Part shown: in pieces, positions 9,323-17,636 of the stretch
Position numbering within the stretch: position 1 is the stretch's first letter
Layout: every line of letters starts with the position of its first letter
Source: Candidatus Leptofilum gracile
GTDB lineage: Bacteria > Chloroflexota > Anaerolineae > Promineifilales > Promineifilaceae
Assembly: GCA_016713825.1 (NCBI GenBank)
Contig: JADJOJ010000007.1
Span: 744,001 to 808,000, forward strand
Reading direction: 5' to 3'
Length of the DNA stretch: 64,000 nucleotides
Translations under genes and position numbers: made by a program
Notes under the pieces: model-generated
What the model was told of the DNA's origin: nothing
Seen by the model: the letters and a program-made list of their open reading frames with translations, nothing else
Databases searched by the model: none

Positions 9323-11233
9323 CTAATCCGCCAGGGTAGACAAATCGCCTTCGTCCTGGCCCATCACGCGGGCTTTGAGGATGCGGCGCATAATCTTGCC
9401 CGAGCGGGTCTTGGGCAGGCTATCCACAAACTCCACCGTAGCCGGCTTGGCAATCGGCCCCATCTCGTGCCCCACATGGTCGCGCAGCGCCATCGACAGC
9501 TTCTCGCTGGGTTCGTACCCCTGCCGCAAAATGCAGTACGCCTTGATGATGTTGCCCTTCACCTCGTTCGGGTCCGGCACGCCGATGCAGGCCGCTTCGG
9601 CCACCGCTTCATGGCTCACCAGGGCGCTTTCAATTTCGGCCGTGCCCAGCCGGTAGCCAGACACTTTGATCACGTCATCAATACGGCCGATTACCCAAAT
9701 ATACCCATCCTCATCCTTCTTGGCGCTGTCACCCGGCAGGTACCAACCCTGGTCGGCAAAGCGGCTCCAATATTGCGTCACATACCGGTCCGGGTCCTGG
9801 AAGATGGTGCGCAGCATCCCCGGCCAGGGTGCCTTCACCACCAGGTAACCCTCTTCATTGGCCGGCACCGGGTCACCTTCCTCATCCACCACGTCAATTT
9901 GCACGCCAGGGAAGGCGCGGCTGGCCGAACCAGGCTTCAGCGGCACGCTGGGCAGCGGGGTGATCATAAAACCGCCCGTTTCCGTCTGCCACCACGTATC
10001 CATAATCGGGCAGCGCTCCTTGCCAATGACCCGGTAATACCATTTCCACGCCTCCGGGTTGATCGGCTCGCCCACGGAGCCAAGCAGGCGCAGGCTAGAA
10101 AGATCGTGCTTGTCGGGCCAGCTTTCGCCAAAGCGCATCAGGCCACGGATGGCAGTAGGAGCCGTGTACAAAATGGTAACATGGTATTTGGCCACCAACG
10201 ACCACCAACGATCCGGGTATGGATGCGTCGGTGCCCCTTCGTACATGAAGCTGGTTGCCCCCAAAATTAGCGGAGCATAAACAATGTAGCTGTGGCCAGT
10301 GATCCAGCCAGGGTCAGCGGCACACCACCAGACATCGTCTGGCTTAATATCGAACACCCACTTGAGCGTGGTGGAGGTCCACACCATGTAGCCGCCGTGC
10401 GTGTGCAAAATCGCTTTGGGCTTACCAGTGGTGCCAGAGGTGTAAAGAATAAAAAGCGGGTCCTCGGCGTCCATCACCTCGGTTTTGGCAGCAGCGTCAG
10501 CCACGGGCAGGCTCATCAGGTCGTGGTACCAATAATCACGGCCGTGTACCATTTCCACTTCGTGCCCGGTGCGCTTGACGCAAATAACAGATTGGATGGT
10601 TCCAGCACGATCCACAGCTTCGTTGGCAATCTTTTTCAGCTCGATGATGTCGCCGCGCAGCCAGGCTCCGTCGCAGGTGATGAGCAGCTTGGAGCGGCTG
10701 TCGTCGATGCGGCCCAGCAGCGCCTCGGTAGAAAAGCCGCCGTACACCACGGAGTGCATTGCCCCAATTTTGGCGCAGGCCAACATGGCAATCATCAATT
10801 CTGGGATGCGCCCCATGTAGATGGTGACACGATCCCCTTTGCCAATACCCATCGAGCGCAGCACGCTGGCAAATTTGCACACTTCGTGGTTGAGCTGCTG
10901 GTAGGTATAGACGCGGCTGTCCCCTTTTTCGCCTTCAAAGATGAGGGCGGCTTTGTTGCGAGTGGCAGTGCGCATGTGGCGGTCTAGGGCGTTGTGAATG
11001 ATGTTGACTTTGGCATTGACAAACCATTTGTAGAAGGGGGCGTTGCTGTCATCCAGCACCGTTTCCCACGGTTTGTACCATTCATAATTTTCGGCAGCGA
11101 TTTTGCCCCAGAACCCGGCTAAATCTTCGGTTGCAGCTTTGTGAACTTTCTCGTAATCGGGAATATGCGCCGCAGAAATAACCTCGGGTGTGGGATAGTA
11201 GACATCACCAACCATCTTTTTTTCATCAGCCAT
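9323..11233 (-). CDS. acs: Acetyl-CoA synthetase, AMP-forming
   Basis: A 636-residue, full-length enzyme that converts acetate, ATP and CoA to acetyl-CoA, AMP and PPi. Visible family motifs are the phosphate loop YTSGTTGKPK (264-273), DTWWQTETGG, and the C-terminal PKTRSGKIMRR whose lysine (about K613) is the conserved regulatory acetylation site. Tryptophans after GGYMV and in WWCAADPGW are typical of acetate-specific enzymes. The ATG at 11233 is preceded by AAGGAGG at six bases. The gene is monocistronic, with its own terminator. The divergent neighbour is a PPK2 that can re-phosphorylate AMP, and hppA downstream can hydrolyse PPi, so both by-products have a disposal route within 8 kb. Confidence 0.97.
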   Translation of the reverse strand: MADEKKMVGDVYYPTPEVISAAHIPDYEKVHKAATEDLAGFWGKIAAENYEWYKPWETVLDDSNAPFYKWFVNAKVNIIHNALDRHMRTATRNKAALIFEGEKGDSRVYTYQQLNHEVCKFASVLRSMGIGKGDRVTIYMGRIPELMIAMLACAKIGAMHSVVYGGFSTEALLGRIDDSRSKLLITCDGAWLRGDIIELKKIANEAVDRAGTIQSVICVKRTGHEVEMVHGRDYWYHDLMSLPVADAAAKTEVMDAEDPLFILYTSGTTGKPKAILHTHGGYMVWTSTTLKWVFDIKPDDVWWCAADPGWITGHSYIVYAPLILGATSFMYEGAPTHPYPDRWWSLVAKYHVTILYTAPTAIRGLMRFGESWPDKHDLSSLRLLGSVGEPINPEAWKWYYRVIGKERCPIMDTWWQTETGGFMITPLPSVPLKPGSASRAFPGVQIDVVDEEGDPVPANEEGYLVVKAPWPGMLRTIFQDPDRYVTQYWSRFADQGWYLPGDSAKKDEDGYIWVIGRIDDVIKVSGYRLGTAEIESALVSHEAVAEAACIGVPDPNEVKGNIIKAYCILRQGYEPSEKLSMALRDHVGHEMGPIAKPATVEFVDSLPKTRSGKIMRRILKARVMGQDEGDLSTLAD

Positions 11234-11384
11234 GTAAAGCCTCCTTCTTTGATGATATGTAGGGTTGTTGGGTTGATTTTTGTTTCATTTTTTGCCAGGA
11301 GTTGCTGGTAGATTGTTTACCAACTTGATGGTACCTAAGTATATTGGGAAATGGGCAAATCGTAAAACTTTCATTACTATTGTT

Positions 11385-11452
11385 GCTAGTGGTTGGTTTT
11401 TACTGGCTGGTAACGGGAACAAGCCACTCGCCACCAACCGCTAAAACTAATT
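11385..11452. repeat. Intergenic imperfect palindrome, GTGGTTGGT / ACCAACCGCTA type
   Basis: TTGCTAGTGGTTGGTTTTTACTGG faces a sequence ending CACTCGCCACCAACCGCTAA. A related copy lies at 44127-44188. It fills the spacer just upstream of the PPK2 gene. Confidence 0.6.
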
Positions 11453-11465
11453 TTCAGGAGACATT

Positions 11466-12269
11466 ATGCCTTTAACTCATCAACTGGAACCGAAACGGCC
11501 GTTTACCCTTCAAACCCTGCCCACCGACGGCAAACAATTTCACCCCGACCGTGACGCCGCCGAAACTGAATTCAAGTCGCTCCGTACTGAGTTCATTGAA
11601 TGGCAGCAGCGGCTGTATGCCGATGGCGAACAAAAGCTGCTCATTGTGCTGCAAGCGATGGATGCTGGCGGCAAAGATGGCACCATCCGCAACATTTTGA
11701 AAGGGGTAAATCCCCAGGGCGTGCGAGTAGAATCGTTCAAGGTGCCGTCTAAAAAAGAGCTGGCCCACGACTTTTTGTGGCGCATTCACCAGGTGGTGCC
11801 AGCCAAGGGGATGATTAGCGTCTTTAACCGCTCGCATTATGAAGATGTGTTGGTGGTGCGGGTGCACAACATCGTCCCAGAGGCAGTTTGGCGGCCCCGC
11901 TATGAGCAGATCAACCAGTTTGAAAAGCTGCTGCATGAAACGGGCACCCGCATTCTGAAGTTTTACCTGCACATCTCCCAGGATGAGCAAAAAGAGCGGT
12001 TTCAGGCGCGGCTGAATGAGCCGGACAAAAATTGGAAGTTTTCATTGGAAGATTTGGAAAAACGTAAATTTTGGCCCGACTACATGGCAGCGTATGAGGA
12101 AATGTTGCAGCAATGCAGCACCACTTGGGCACCGTGGCACGTGATTCCGGCCAACCAGAAGTGGTACCGCAACCTGGCCATCCTGCGCACCGTGGTGCAA
12201 ACGCTGCGGGAGATGAATCCGCAATACCCTGAATCCGAGAAAAACCTGGATCAGGTGGTGATTGCGTAA
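11466..12269 (+). CDS. ppk2: Polyphosphate kinase 2, class III-like
   Basis: A 267-residue single-domain PPK2 that transfers phosphate between polyphosphate and nucleotides. Walker A is LQAMDAGGKDGT (about 62-73) and Walker B is FNRSHYEDVLV (about 120-130). The segments GVNPQGVRVESF, DFLWRIHQ and APWHVIPANQKWYRN closely resemble, from memory, the Meiothermus-type class III enzymes that phosphorylate both AMP and ADP. The class call is therefore likely but unproven. The ATG follows CAGGAGACATT. It lies divergent from acs, whose AMP product would be its substrate, and upstream of terC in the same direction. Confidence 0.92.
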   Translation: MPLTHQLEPKRPFTLQTLPTDGKQFHPDRDAAETEFKSLRTEFIEWQQRLYADGEQKLLIVLQAMDAGGKDGTIRNILKGVNPQGVRVESFKVPSKKELAHDFLWRIHQVVPAKGMISVFNRSHYEDVLVVRVHNIVPEAVWRPRYEQINQFEKLLHETGTRILKFYLHISQDEQKERFQARLNEPDKNWKFSLEDLEKRKFWPDYMAAYEEMLQQCSTTWAPWHVIPANQKWYRNLAILRTVVQTLREMNPQYPESEKNLDQVVIA

Positions 12270-12357
12270 ATTTTTTGACACGCTGGCTGCGTTGACAGAC
12301 GGCCGTCTCAATGGCATCATTATTCATCTTTTTACCAAACTTTCTTGAGGGAGAGAA

Positions 12358-13137
12358 ATGGCTGACTTATTTACTGCTCAAAATTTTGTGGCATTTTTAA
12401 CATTGCTGGCGTTAGAGACGGTGCTAGGCATCGACAACGTGATTTTTATCTCGATTTTGTCGGGCAAACTGCCAGAGAAAGACCAGGCCAAGGGGCGGCA
12501 GTTGGGCATCGCTTTTGCGGTGATCAGCCGCATCATCTTGCTGCTGGCCATCACCTGGGTGCAGCGCCTGGAAGGTACCCACCTGCTTACCCTGTTTGGC
12601 AACCACATTTCCGGCAAAGATATGGTGCTGCTGCTGGGTGGCATGTTCCTGATTGGCAAAAGCACCTACGAAATTCATGAAAAGCTGGACACCGAAGACC
12701 ACGGCTCTCACTCGGTGAAGGAAGGCAAGCTAACCTTACAAAGCATGATTGCTCAGGTGCTGCTGATTGATGTGGTGTTCTCGCTGGATTCGGTGATTAC
12801 GGCCGTTGGTATTTCAGACTCGCTGCCAGTTATGATCACAGCCATTGTCCTGGCCGCAGTCATCATGGTGGTCTTCTCTGGCCAGGTGAGCGCCTTCATC
12901 GAGCGCCATCCTTCTATGAAAATTTTGGCGCTGTCGTTCCTCATTCTCATCGGCTCCATGCTGGTGATTGAAGGGTGGGCCCACGAGGCGGCCGAAGATT
13001 TGCACCTGAAGAACTACATCTACTTTGCTATGGCCTTTGCCGTGATTGTGGACTTCTTGCAGCTGCGCCTTAAAACAAAAGAAAACAAGCCGGTGAAGCT
13101 GCACAACCAGCCCACCCTGCCAGAAGGCGGCGACTAA
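12358..13137 (+). CDS. TerC family integral membrane protein
   Basis: A 259-residue protein with about seven hydrophobic segments. The family signatures are visible: LALETVLGIDNVIFISIL near the N terminus and VLLIDVVFSLDSVITAVGI in the middle, each carrying the conserved acidic residue in a membrane helix. Members are linked to metal (manganese) export and to tellurite resistance, but the substrate here is unknown. The start ATG has GAGGGAGAGAA directly upstream. It follows ppk2 by 88 bases and ends at a strong bidirectional terminator. Confidence 0.88.
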   Translation: MADLFTAQNFVAFLTLLALETVLGIDNVIFISILSGKLPEKDQAKGRQLGIAFAVISRIILLLAITWVQRLEGTHLLTLFGNHISGKDMVLLLGGMFLIGKSTYEIHEKLDTEDHGSHSVKEGKLTLQSMIAQVLLIDVVFSLDSVITAVGISDSLPVMITAIVLAAVIMVVFSGQVSAFIERHPSMKILALSFLILIGSMLVIEGWAHEAAEDLHLKNYIYFAMAFAVIVDFLQLRLKTKENKPVKLHNQPTLPEGGD

Positions 13138-13150
13138 ATTGGCAATAAAA

Positions 13151-13190
13151 AAAATCCCCGGAGACTACTCGTCTCCGGGGATTTTTTAGT
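13151..13190. terminator. Bidirectional terminator between terC and the ABC permease
   Basis: A 15-bp perfect stem, AAAATCCCCGGAGAC with its complement, around a five-base loop. It has T-rich sequence on the + side (ATTTTTTAG) and an A-tract on the other, serving the convergent genes on both sides. Confidence 0.9.
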
Positions 13191-13191
13191 T

Positions 13192-14079
13192 TTAACTATT
13201 GATGTCTTGACGATTGAATAGTACGGCCGTTGCCAACAAAAGCCCCACCAACCAACCCGTCACAATCAAAATGGAAGTTGATAATGGTTGAACGGCCGTT
13301 AATCCCGGTATGCCCCCCACGTTTGACCCCACCCCATCTAAAATCCAGCTCCGAATATTTTCCAGATTATAAGAGGGTGTCACCACAAAAACATTGACCA
13401 AATTCGGCCGATTTAGAATACCGCTCACCACCAGCAGCAGCAAGATCGAGGCAAACTCCACAATGCTCACCCCCACCGTCAGCAACACAGCAGCCATCAC
13501 CGACCGACTGTAAAGAGCAATCAGCGCCGCAATTGCTGCGGAAATGGTTAGACTGGCAAACGTCACCAATATTTGCGAAAAATAGTCTGGCAAATAGGAG
13601 GCAAAATCTACCTCTGCCACTGGTGGCCCGTAGGACGAATCAAACAAAATGGATGAAAGCCAGCTACCCCCCGCGACGATCAAAGAAGTAGCCAGCAGCG
13701 CCAGCAAAATCAAGGTAATCGATACAATAAATTTTGCCAAAACCAGCACCGTACGTGACTGACCCGGCAAGATGTTTTTCCAGGTTCCCCACTGAAATTC
13801 ACCCGCAAACGCCACCGCAATAAAAGCAATAAACGGCATCTGCAAAAATGTGCCGCCGGGGAAGCCGGTCAGCAGCGTCCAGACCATCAGCAAATCATCA
13901 GTCCAGGTGCGGGTACGGGCGGCATTAAATTCACGCAGATCGGGAATGAGCAGGCCGGGCAAAATATCTATCATCAACGTGATGATCAGTGCACCAACCG
14001 GAAAAATGAGCACTAAAAAGGAAAAAGCTCTGGTATGGCCCAACAGTTTGCGCCACTCTGCGCTCAAGGCGTTACGCAT
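13192..14079 (-). CDS. ABC-2 type transporter permease
   Basis: A 295-residue protein with six hydrophobic segments and the N-terminal MRNALSAEWRKLLGHTRAF arrangement typical of ABC-2 permeases that pair with a separate ATPase. Its start overlaps the 3' end of the upstream ATPase gene by eight bases, so the two are translationally coupled and form one exporter. The substrate is unknown; relatives export antibiotics, lipids or peptides. A large hydrophilic loop follows the first helix. Confidence 0.88.
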   Translation of the reverse strand: MRNALSAEWRKLLGHTRAFSFLVLIFPVGALIITLMIDILPGLLIPDLREFNAARTRTWTDDLLMVWTLLTGFPGGTFLQMPFIAFIAVAFAGEFQWGTWKNILPGQSRTVLVLAKFIVSITLILLALLATSLIVAGGSWLSSILFDSSYGPPVAEVDFASYLPDYFSQILVTFASLTISAAIAALIALYSRSVMAAVLLTVGVSIVEFASILLLLVVSGILNRPNLVNVFVVTPSYNLENIRSWILDGVGSNVGGIPGLTAVQPLSTSILIVTGWLVGLLLATAVLFNRQDINS

Positions 14080-14989
14080 CTGCTCCCCCCGTGGCGGCCA
14101 AAAAGAGCGCTTCTAAACTTTGCTGCTGCACGGCCACCTGGAAAATTTGCACCTCAGCGGCAACAAGCTGCTGCACAATTTCTGGCACATGCTCCCGCGC
14201 GGCTTGTACTTCCAACCAACGGCCGTTTGCCACCGTAGGCCATTTGGGCAGCAGCAGCCCCAACGCCCGCGCCAGCGGCAGCACCTCTAACCGAATCATC
14301 GCCTGAGACGAGAGCAGGTCGGCCACGTTGCCCGTTTGCACCAAACGGCCGTTGCTAATAATCCCCACCTGGTCGCACACCTGCTCCACCTCGCTCAGCA
14401 TGTGGCTGGAGAGAAAAACCGTTTTCCCCTGCTTCTCCACCAAATCCCGAACAAAAAGGCGCACATCCTGAATGCCCGCCGGGTCTAGCCCGTTGGTAGG
14501 CTCATCCAAAATGACCAGATCAGGGTCATGCAGCAGGGCGGCAGCCAGCCCCAGCCGCTGCTTCATGCCGGTAGAGTAGCCGCTCACCTTGCGGTCGGCG
14601 CGGTCGGCCATGCCCACCTGTGCCAGCAAGGTTTGCCCACGCTGTGGATCGTAACAACCGCGCGTGCGGGCCAAAACCTCCAAATTTTTACGCCCGGTCA
14701 GAAAATCATAAAATGCTGCACCTTCCACCAGCGCCCCCACTTTTTGCAGCAGCGGCGGGTTGTTTTGCACGGGACGGCCGTACAGCAAAACGGTCCCGGT
14801 AGACGGCCGTATTAAATCCATCATCATACGAATGGTCGTGCTTTTACCTGCGCCGTTTGGCCCCAAAAAGCCAAACACCTGCCCGGCAGCAACTTCCAAA
14901 CTCAGATGACGCACCGCCTCAACACGCTTACGGCGGCGGCCAAAAGTTTTACTGACATTTTCTAATTGAATCGCAAAATTTTGTGACAT
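14072..14989 (-). CDS. ABC transporter ATP-binding protein
   Basis: A 305-residue ATPase of the drug and lipid exporter (CcmA/DrrA) type. Walker A is GFLGPNGAGKST, the signature is VSGYSTGMKQRLGLA, and Walker B is LVILDEPTNGLDPAG, followed by the H-loop in FLSSHMLSEVEQ. The C-terminal 80 residues form the usual small regulatory extension. It is coupled to the overlapping permease gene downstream. The ATG lacks a strong Shine-Dalgarno sequence and lies just beside a GTAATT repeat. Confidence 0.93.
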   Translation of the reverse strand: MSQNFAIQLENVSKTFGRRRKRVEAVRHLSLEVAAGQVFGFLGPNGAGKSTTIRMMMDLIRPSTGTVLLYGRPVQNNPPLLQKVGALVEGAAFYDFLTGRKNLEVLARTRGCYDPQRGQTLLAQVGMADRADRKVSGYSTGMKQRLGLAAALLHDPDLVILDEPTNGLDPAGIQDVRLFVRDLVEKQGKTVFLSSHMLSEVEQVCDQVGIISNGRLVQTGNVADLLSSQAMIRLEVLPLARALGLLLPKWPTVANGRWLEVQAAREHVPEIVQQLVAAEVQIFQVAVQQQSLEALFLAATGGADA

Positions 14990-15006
14990 GGCAACGAGAA
15001 GAAATT

Positions 15007-15045
15007 GAGTAATTACCCAATTACCGATTACTAATTACTGAATTA
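15007..15045. repeat. GTAATT-family palindrome starting at a stop codon
   Basis: On the minus strand the zinc-ribbon gene ends CTG TAA TTC AGTAATTAGTAATCGG, so the stop codon is the first TAA of the repeat, which then turns around into GGGTAATTACTC. Confidence 0.75.
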
Positions 15046-15588
15046 CAGTTCTGTCTCACCAACTGGTTCCGCATCTTCAGCCTCTTCCGGTTCTGGCAGC
15101 GGGTTGGGGGCGGGAACGGCCGTATCCACCACATTCGCTTTGTACGGGTCTACCGCATGGTTGCCGCAGTACGGGCACAAATTCCATTGCAGCTCCAGCA
15201 GCGAATCGCAGTCGGGGCACGCTTTTTTCAGGCGGGTGTGGCAGTGGGGGCACAGCAGCCATTTGTCGTCGATGACGCGAGAACAGCCAGGGCAATGCGG
15301 CCGTTCTTCAATCTCTTGCAGCAGCGCCTCTTCCTCCAGCGCCCGCTCATACGCCTCCGCTAACGTTTCTGGCGGCCGTAAAATGAAGTAAATCACAATG
15401 CCCACCACCGGCAGCGCCGCCACCAGCAGCGCCGCCAACAGTTGGGCAAACGGGTCACGCGAGCGAGCCCGCATATCCCGAAAAGCCCAAATTACCAGGC
15501 TCAACCAAAGGGCCGCCAACAAAGCACCCATCACGGCGGCTACAATCGTTAAATAACTAACAAGCGTATCAAGGGTTGGCAAGCTCAT
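15043..15588 (-). CDS. Two-helix membrane protein with C-terminal double zinc ribbon
   Basis: 181 residues from the ATG at 15588. Two membrane helices (about residues 8-35 and 48-72) are followed by a short acidic helix, then zinc-ribbon pairs CPGC, CPHC, CPDC and CPYC, and an acidic Pro-rich tail. Such proteins are common in Chloroflexota and have no assigned role; the ribbon probably faces the cytoplasm and binds protein. An upstream in-frame ATG at 15624 would add 12 residues but falls across the TATAAT box at 15599-15604, so the internal start is preferred. With that box, transcription would begin only a few bases before the ATG, giving an almost leaderless mRNA. Confidence 0.8.
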   Translation of the reverse strand: MSLPTLDTLVSYLTIVAAVMGALLAALWLSLVIWAFRDMRARSRDPFAQLLAALLVAALPVVGIVIYFILRPPETLAEAYERALEEEALLQEIEERPHCPGCSRVIDDKWLLCPHCHTRLKKACPDCDSLLELQWNLCPYCGNHAVDPYKANVVDTAVPAPNPLPEPEEAEDAEPVGETEL

Positions 15589-15598
15589 ATTGGCGAAG

Positions 15599-15604
15599 AT
15601 TATA
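15599..15604 (-). promoter_or_regulatory. -10 box TATAAT of the zinc-ribbon gene
   Basis: TATAAT lies ten bases before the ATG at 15588, so the predicted start site is about three bases from the start codon. The -35 region is weak. Confidence 0.55.
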
Positions 15605-15770
15605 GCACAAAGCGCCGAGCGCAAAGCGCAACCTTAGCGTAATCGCATACTCGGTTTGTCTACCAGGTACGCGGAGTTTTGAAGATTACGGGTCTTTAAG
15701 ATTTGGCGGGGTCAGGCTAATTTTTGCAGCGAATTAGCCCGAATGAACGCGAATTTTCGTGTGAATTGAA

Positions 15771-15890
15771 GTAGTCAATCATGCCTTGAACAAAATTTCA
15801 TCGCAAAGGACGCAAAGAGCGCAAAGTTTTACGCTTTAATCTTGGCGTTCTTCGCGTGCTTTGCGGTTCAACCAATTCTTGACCATTACA
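15771..15890. mobile_element. MITE-like 120-bp palindromic element, copy 1
   Basis: This stretch matches 55961-56080 at 114 of 120 aligned positions, counted by hand. Its ends are imperfect inverted repeats (GTAGTCAA...TTGAAC against GTTCAACC...TTGACCATTAC), and it contains facing CGCAAAG-type arms. It is flanked by the direct repeat AATTTTCGTGTGAAT at 15752-15766 and 15891-15905, which looks like a target-site duplication. It is too short to encode a transposase. It lies in a 350-base spacer with no other gene. Confidence 0.75.
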
Positions 15891-15910
15891 AATTTTCGTG
15901 TGAATCGTTA

Positions 15911-15944
15911 CAAAACAAAAAAGGCGCTCTACTGTTAGAGCGCC
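15911..15944 (-). terminator. Rho-independent terminator of the Flp pilin gene
   Basis: Stem GGCGCTCTA / TAGAGCGCC with a four-base loop. On the minus strand it is followed by TTTTTTGTTTTG, 30 bases past the pilin stop. Confidence 0.9.
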
Positions 15945-15973
15945 CCTTTGGCATTCATTTGGCGGGAAACTTC

Positions 15974-16126
15974 TTACCAACCAGACGTAATGCGGCTGTA
16001 CATATTACCGATTTGAGGACCCAGCAGGGAGATGACAACAATAACCACCACCGCTACCAGGACAAGGACAAGTGCATATTCAATCAACCCCTGTCCTTGC
16101 TGCCCCTCGTTGTTAAGAAATAACAT
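15974..16126 (-). CDS. Flp/Fap type IVb pilin
   Basis: A 50-residue protein: a short leader MLFLNNEGQQG, then QGLIEYALVLVLVAVVVIVV, a hydrophobic helix and a short tail ending SRITSGW. The processing site G/QGLIEY with Glu at +5 and Tyr at +6 is the Flp signature. The ATG has GAGAGGA five bases upstream, and a strong terminator follows, so it is a single-gene transcript. No tad assembly genes are adjacent; the only related gene in the window is the prepilin peptidase at 45960-46643. Flp pilins build thin adhesive or surface pili. The gene is small and lies inside an apparent spacer. Confidence 0.9.
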   Translation of the reverse strand: MLFLNNEGQQGQGLIEYALVLVLVAVVVIVVISLLGPQIGNMYSRITSGW

Positions 16127-16272
16127 GATGTCCTCTCAAAAAATGATGAAAAAGTAATCTTTAAATGGATATGCCCATGAAACCATTTAATTCTTACAGC
16201 ACTTATAACAGCAAGATTACCTTTTTCCTAGCAAAAATTTACCAGGCGCACCCCGGCAAAGCTGCCCAATGA

Positions 16273-16338
16273 GTGACAATCCAGAATTGTCACCGCTAAT
16301 TTGCCTAAATTGTCTCTTTGCAAAACAAGATTGTCTCT
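16273..16338 (+). promoter_or_regulatory. Probable operator upstream of the aminotransferase-MocR pair
   Basis: A perfect inverted repeat, GTGACAAT-ccaga-ATTGTCAC (16273-16293), is followed by two direct copies of ATTGTCTCT at 16309 and 16330, exactly 21 bases apart, or two helical turns. All share the ATTGTC core. Spaced direct and inverted repeats of this kind are typical of MocR-type regulators such as the one encoded at 17637. Confidence 0.55.
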
Positions 16339-16374
16339 GTAAAGTTGGGTCATTCTTGCCGATTGGAGGCATCT

Positions 16375-17561
16375 ATGAAAGGTCAATTTGCCCGGCGCAT
16401 GGCGCGGACACAAAAATCGTTTATCCGTGAAATTCTCAAGGTCACCCAAAATCCAGCCGTCATTTCCTTTGCTGGCGGGCTGCCCAACCCCAACTACTTC
16501 CCCATCGAGCCGCTGCGGGCGGCGGCCGACCGCGTTTTGGCCGAACAGGGCAAGCTGGCGCTGCAATATGCCCCTACCCTGGGCCACGAACCGCTGCGGG
16601 CTTTCATTGCCCAACGGTACGCCGAGCGTACCGGGCTGGCGGTTGACCCAGATGAAATTCTCATCACCAACGGGTCGCAGCAGGGGCTGGATTTGGTGGG
16701 CAAAATTTTGATCGATCCCGGTGACCACGCGCTGGTGGAGTCGCCCAGCTACCTGGGCGGCATCCAGGCGTTTACGATGTACGAGCCGGAATTTCAGGCG
16801 GTGCCGTTGGGGAAGATGGGGTGGATACGGCCGTTCTCGCCCACCACGCCGCCCATCCCCTCAGCAAACTATTCTACGCCCTGCCCAACTTCCAAAACCC
16901 CAGCGGCATCACCTACTCGCTGGCAACCCGCCAGGCCGTCAGCCAAATCCTGGCCGACAACCAAACCTTCCTCATTGAAGACGATCCGTACCGCGAGCTG
17001 CGCTTTTTGGGCGACGATTTGCCGCCCATCGCCAGCTTCAACCGGGAACGCGCCTTCTTGCTCGGCTCGTTTTCCAAAATTGTGGCCCCCGGCTTCCGCA
17101 TGGGCTGGATTTGCGCCCCCGCGCCGCTGATGGACAAGCTGGTGACCGCCAAGCAAGGCACCGATTTGCACTCCAACTACGTCTCCCAGCTCATCATTCA
17201 CCGCTACCTGCAAGACAACGACCTGGACGGCCACATCGCCACCATCCGCGCCGCGTACAAGCAGCAGCGCGAAACGATGATCGGCATGATCGAAGAATGC
17301 TTCCCGCCAGAGGTTGCCTACACGCTGCCAGAAGGGGGCATGTTCTTGTGGATCAGCCTGCCGCCGCAGCTTTCGGCGATGGCGTTGTTTGAGGTTGCCG
17401 CCAAAGAAAACGTCGTCTTCGTGCCCGGCGCGCCGTTCCACGTAGACGGCACCGGCCAAAACACGATGCGCCTCAGCTTCTCCAACACCGCGCCAGAACA
17501 AATTGAGGTGGGCATGGCAAGATTAGCGACCGCGATTAAGCAGATGATGGTAACAAGATAA
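16375..17561 (+). CDS. PLP-dependent aminotransferase, class I/II, 2-aminoadipate type (frameshifted)
   Basis: About 395 residues once a frameshift is repaired. It is a fold-type I aminotransferase with the start MKGQFARRMARTQKSFIREIL and SFAGGLPNPNYFP typical of the LysN/2-aminoadipate group. The NGSQQGLDLVGK phosphate-side motif, the substrate-side YALPNFQNPSG and the PLP lysine in GSFSKIVAPGFRMGW are present. The frame breaks at the GGGG run 16809-16812: one missing G restores PLGEDGVDTAVLAHH. The ATG at 16375 has GGAGG six bases upstream. The next gene is a MocR regulator with a related domain, and putative operators precede this gene, so the two probably form one regulatory unit. The amino-acid substrate is unknown. 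Confidence 0.88.
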
Positions 17562-17628
17562 AAATCAAAGATTTCGCAGATTTTCCAGATTTCTAAATCT
17601 TTTTAATCTGCGAAATCTGTTGATAAAA
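17562..17628. repeat. Family A palindrome, AGATTTCGCAGATT type
   Basis: AATCAAAGATTTCGCAG faces CTGCGAAATCTGTTGAT across a short AT-rich centre, starting right after the aminotransferase stop. Relatives lie at 26906, 40145, 45123 and, in part, 55877. Confidence 0.75.
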
Positions 17629-17636
17629 AAGAAGAA

